From Phenylobacterium sp. (lineage in GTDB: Bacteria > Pseudomonadota > Alphaproteobacteria > Caulobacterales > Caulobacteraceae), in contig NZ_PNLB01000004.1 in NCBI RefSeq assembly GCF_013822795.1, positions 124,001 to 188,000 of the forward strand: 64,000 nucleotides of DNA, written 5' to 3'. Position 1 is the first letter of the stretch; each line of letters starts with the position of its first letter. The notes below the pieces were generated by a model that worked only from the letters and a program-made list of their open reading frames with translations, was not told the origin of the DNA and ran no database searches. The position numbers and the translations under genes are program-made. Shown here piece after piece: positions 61,581-64,000 of this stretch.

Positions 61581-62729
61581 ATGGCCCTCGACCTCGAAAC
61601 CCGCGAGCAACTCATCGACACCGTCCGCCGGTTCGTCACCGAACGGCTTCGGCCGCTGGAGGCCAAGGTCTCCGAGGACGACGCCATTCCGGCCGAGGTC
61701 ATCGACGAGATGAAGGGGCTGGGCCTGTTCGGCCTGTCGATCCCCGAGGAGTTCGGCGGCCTCGACCTGTCGATGGAAGACGAGTGCCTGGTCGGCGTCG
61801 AGCTGGGCCGCACCAGCCCGGCCTTCCGCTCGGCGTTCGGCACCAATGTCGGCATCGGCAGCCAGGGACTGGTGATGTTCGGCACCGAGGCCCAGAAGGC
61901 CAAGTACCTGCCGGGCATCGCCTCGGGCGAGATCATCACCTCGTTCGCCCTGACCGAGCCGGAGGCCGGATCGGACAGCGCCAACGTCCAGACCACCGCC
62001 CTCCGCGACGGCGACGTCTATGTCCTGAACGGCACCAAGCGCTTCATCACCAACGCCAACAAGGCCGACCTATTCACGGTCATGGCCCGCAGCGATCCGG
62101 GCAAGGCCGGCGGCGGCGGTGTCAGCGCCTTCCTGGTCGAGCGCAATCTGCCGGGCCTGTCGGTCGGCAAGCCCGAGAAGAAGATGGGCCAGCAGGGCGC
62201 GCACATCTGCGACGTGATCTTCGACAACGTCCGGGTGCCGATCGAGAACCGCCTGGGCGCCGAGGGCGAAGGCTTCAAGGTCGCCATGCAGGTGCTGGAC
62301 CGCGGCCGGCTGCACATCTCGGCGGTCTGCATCGGCGTGGCCGAGCGGCTGCTGGCCGACTGCGTGGCCTACGCGACCGAGCGCAAGCAGTTCGGCCAGG
62401 CGATCTCGAACTTCCAGCTGGTCCAGGGGATGATCGCCGACTCCAAGACCGAGGCGCTGGTCGCCAAGGCCATGACCATGGAGACCGCCCGCAAGCGCGA
62501 TGCCGGCCAGAGCGTGACCATGGAAGCGGCGGCGGCCAAGTACTTCGCCTCGGAGATGGTCGGCCGTGTCGCCGACCGCGCGGTGCAGATCTTCGGCGGC
62601 GCCGGCTATGTCGCCGACCACGGCATCGAGCGCTTCTATCGCGACGTGCGCATCTTCCGGATCTACGAAGGCACCAGCCAGATCCAGCAGGTGGTCATCG
62701 CCCGCGAAACCATCAAGCGCGGCGGCTAA
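61581..62729 (+). CDS. acyl-CoA dehydrogenase
   Basis: A 382-residue flavoenzyme that oxidises acyl-CoA to enoyl-CoA with electron transfer flavoprotein as acceptor. FAD/substrate motifs are FALTEPEAGSDSANVQTTA, RFITNANKADLF, and the C-terminal IFGGAGYVADHGIERFYRDVRIFRIYEGTSQIQQ. The usual catalytic Glu near the C-terminus is in IYEGTSQIQ. The ATG at 61581 gives a normal length. It ends 4 nt inside the convergent anti-sigma gene region and belongs to the thiolase operon. Confidence 0.94.
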   Translation: MALDLETREQLIDTVRRFVTERLRPLEAKVSEDDAIPAEVIDEMKGLGLFGLSIPEEFGGLDLSMEDECLVGVELGRTSPAFRSAFGTNVGIGSQGLVMFGTEAQKAKYLPGIASGEIITSFALTEPEAGSDSANVQTTALRDGDVYVLNGTKRFITNANKADLFTVMARSDPGKAGGGGVSAFLVERNLPGLSVGKPEKKMGQQGAHICDVIFDNVRVPIENRLGAEGEGFKVAMQVLDRGRLHISAVCIGVAERLLADCVAYATERKQFGQAISNFQLVQGMIADSKTEALVAKAMTMETARKRDAGQSVTMEAAAAKYFASEMVGRVADRAVQIFGGAGYVADHGIERFYRDVRIFRIYEGTSQIQQVVIARETIKRGG

Positions 62730-63304
62730 GGGGCGTCCATCAGGGCGTCGATGTCGTCGATCTCGGCCTGCAGCCGCTTGGCTGCGCGCCGGTTCATCAG
62801 GAACCAGGCCGCAAGATAGGCGCAGATCAGCGCCGCGAGCGGCGCGAGGTGGCCAAGAGACGCCCCTGCGCGGGCCTGCGCCATCCCGGCGACGAACACC
62901 ATCATGCCCGGGGCGAAGGGCGCGATGTACCACCAGAAGGCCGAACGCAGGGCGTCGCGCTGTCGGACCAGTTCGGCCCTATGGAAGGCGAGCGAGGCGC
63001 CGGCCGCCGCCTCCGGAGGCAAGATCCTGGCCGAAGCGCGGCGGTGCAGTTGCCAGGCCATGACGGCGGTCCCGGCCATGATCATCACGGCGCCCAGCTT
63101 CATCATCGGATGCGGGAAGTAGACCGCGTAGAAGCCGAAGAGCGCGAGCACCAGCACGCTGGCGGCGTACTCCACCAGATTGCGGACCTGGATACGCGAC
63201 TGGAACGCGCGGGCGTGAATCTGCTCGATGCTCATGGGGCCGGTCTCCATCTGCTGGTTGCGCCAAAGGGCCTTCAGGTCTTGGTCTGATTGGTCGGGAG
63301 TCAT
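62726..63304 (-). CDS. putative anti-sigma factor or membrane partner of the ECF sigma factor
   Basis: A 192-residue protein. The N-terminal cytoplasmic part (about 45 residues, DLKALWRNQQMETGPMSIEQIHARAFQ) is followed by two hydrophobic helices (ASVLVLALFGFYAVY, GAVMIMAGTAVMAW) and then a second pair (FAPGMMVFVAGMAQA, LAPLAALICAYLAAWFLM). It overlaps the sigma factor gene by 4 nt and is transcribed with it, which is the usual arrangement of a membrane anti-sigma factor. No zinc-binding anti-sigma motif (HxxxCxxC) is visible. Confidence 0.7.
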   Translation of the reverse strand: MTPDQSDQDLKALWRNQQMETGPMSIEQIHARAFQSRIQVRNLVEYAASVLVLALFGFYAVYFPHPMMKLGAVMIMAGTAVMAWQLHRRASARILPPEAAAGASLAFHRAELVRQRDALRSAFWWYIAPFAPGMMVFVAGMAQARAGASLGHLAPLAALICAYLAAWFLMNRRAAKRLQAEIDDIDALMDAP

Positions 63305-63828
63305 GCCGCGCCTCCGCGAAACCGGCGGGCGAGCAACGCCTTCAGCCGGTGAATCTTCTGGGCGACCGCGCCGGCGCTAAGACCCGTGATCTCGCCGATC
63401 GACGCCGCGTCGAGGTCTTCGAGGTAAAGCAGCGCCACCTGGCGCTCGAGAGGGGCGAGGGCCTGGACCAGGTCCATGAGCCGGGTCAGGGCCTGGGCCT
63501 GTCCGGTCGCCGCTTCGGGGTCGTCCTCGGCGGGCAGTTGCGCCAGCGCGCCGGAGTCGCCGTCGACCCGGCGATGGCGGCGCCGGACCTGGATGTGGCT
63601 GGTCGCCGTATTGTGCGCCACGCGATAGACCCAGGTCCGCAAGGAGCAGCGGCCGTCAAAGACTGCGAAGCTGCGCCAGAGCGCCAGGTGAATGTCCTGG
63701 ACCAGATCCCGCCGGGCGTCTGCGTCCGCTTCGTAGCCGCGCGCCAAGCGATCAATCGCCTCGCCATAGCCCCGCGCCGCCTCAGCGTAGCGCTCGTCCT
63801 GATCCATGACCTCGCCCGGGTGCTCCAT
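63301..63828 (-). CDS. ECF-subfamily RNA polymerase sigma factor
   Basis: A 175-residue sigma factor. Region 2 includes DLVQDIHLALWRSFAVFDGRCSLRTWVYRVAHNTATSHIQVRRR (the -10 contact and helix), and region 4 has LAPLERQVALLYLEDLDAASIGEITGLSAGAVAQKIHRLKALL (-35 contact helix-turn-helix). Either the ATG at 63828 or the one at 63807 may be used. It is co-transcribed with a downstream membrane protein. The signal and target promoters are unknown. Confidence 0.93.
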   Translation of the reverse strand: MEHPGEVMDQDERYAEAARGYGEAIDRLARGYEADADARRDLVQDIHLALWRSFAVFDGRCSLRTWVYRVAHNTATSHIQVRRRHRRVDGDSGALAQLPAEDDPEAATGQAQALTRLMDLVQALAPLERQVALLYLEDLDAASIGEITGLSAGAVAQKIHRLKALLARRFRGGAA

Positions 63829-63919
63829 CGATCAAGGTAGTCGCGCCGCTGGGGGATTTCTTACAGGCCAGTTTGCGCCTCGCCTCGCCATCGGGCCGAT
63901 CATCAGGCATAGGAGGCCC

Positions 63920-64000
63920 ATGAGCGTCGACATGGAAGCCGTGATCTTCGAAGTGCTGGGCAAGCTGGCGCCCGGCAAGTCAGCCTCCTCCGAGGAGGTG
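63920..64000 (+). CDS. start of an unidentified gene, truncated by the window end
   Basis: An ATG at 63920 preceded by AGGAGG opens a frame of 27 codons to the window end, MSVDMEAVIFEVLGKLAPGK then SASSEEV. The pattern of a helix followed by GKSASSEEV resembles the start of DUF3253-type winged-helix proteins, but too little is visible to be sure. Confidence 0.5.
   Translation, partial: MSVDMEAVIFEVLGKLAPGKSASSEEV

Overview
The window is a high-GC stretch of an alphaproteobacterial chromosome, almost certainly from the order Caulobacterales (Caulobacter or Phenylobacterium type; I cannot choose the genus from sequence alone). The evidence is a full-length CtrA cell-cycle regulator ending in Ala-Ala, the flagellar order fliF-fliG-flbE-fliN-flbD-flhA, a circularly permuted two-piece tmRNA, an alpha-type SspB adaptor, and clusters of GANTC (CcrM) and TTAA (CtrA half-site) motifs in front of cell-cycle genes. 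No prophage, insertion sequence, integrase or CRISPR array was seen. Gene density is high, with many 1-4 nt overlaps.

Layout. 1-8.5 kb: partial PRC-barrel-like ORF, Zn alcohol dehydrogenase, two small secreted proteins, a double TetR regulator, an M23 peptidase, arsC, a YceI protein and a membrane-anchored M28 peptidase. 8.6-21 kb: the cell-cycle and motility block, with ctrA, an SDR, fliIJ, and the fliF-to-flhA operon on the minus strand (basal-body MS ring, switch, export apparatus and the sigma-54 regulator FlbD). 21-26.4 kb: a class C beta-lactamase-like hydrolase, a C13 (caspase-like) peptidase, a thioesterase, sspB and ssrA, then yciB. The tmRNA that adds degradation tags lies directly upstream of the adaptor that recognises them. 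26.4-33.5 kb: uspA, aqpZ, the acetolactate synthase genes ilvB and ilvN (split by an opposite-strand SnoaL-like gene), an attenuator with a Leu/Val-rich leader peptide in front of ilvB, then miaA and serB with overlapping divergent start codons.

33.5-46.4 kb: HAD phosphatase, trypsin-like protease, methyltransferase, a sulfatase broken by an in-frame TGA at a probable Trp codon, a GNAT-hflC-hflK operon, mrp, two tandem GPH-family transporters, and an XRE regulator divergent from an SDR. 46.4-55 kb: an SDR, a two-gene operon with a CYTH protein followed by a CYTH-like/Ppx-GppA fusion (probable polyphosphate, triphosphate or (p)ppGpp metabolism), an ABC exporter of DevBCA/MacAB type, and an S46 peptidase. 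55-64 kb: a palindromic intergenic repeat, a DUF6665-like protein, ohrR-ohr with a perfect palindromic operator, a CNT nucleoside transporter, GST, GNAT, thioesterase, thiolase and acyl-CoA dehydrogenase genes, an ECF sigma factor with a membrane partner, and the start of one more gene.

The least explained observations are the CYTH plus CYTH-Ppx/GppA operon, the ssrA-sspB linkage with a divergent tag tail, the ilvB attenuator, the interrupted sulfatase, the tandem TetR fusion and the Cys-repeat secreted peptides. All assignments come from reading the sequence; no database search was run.
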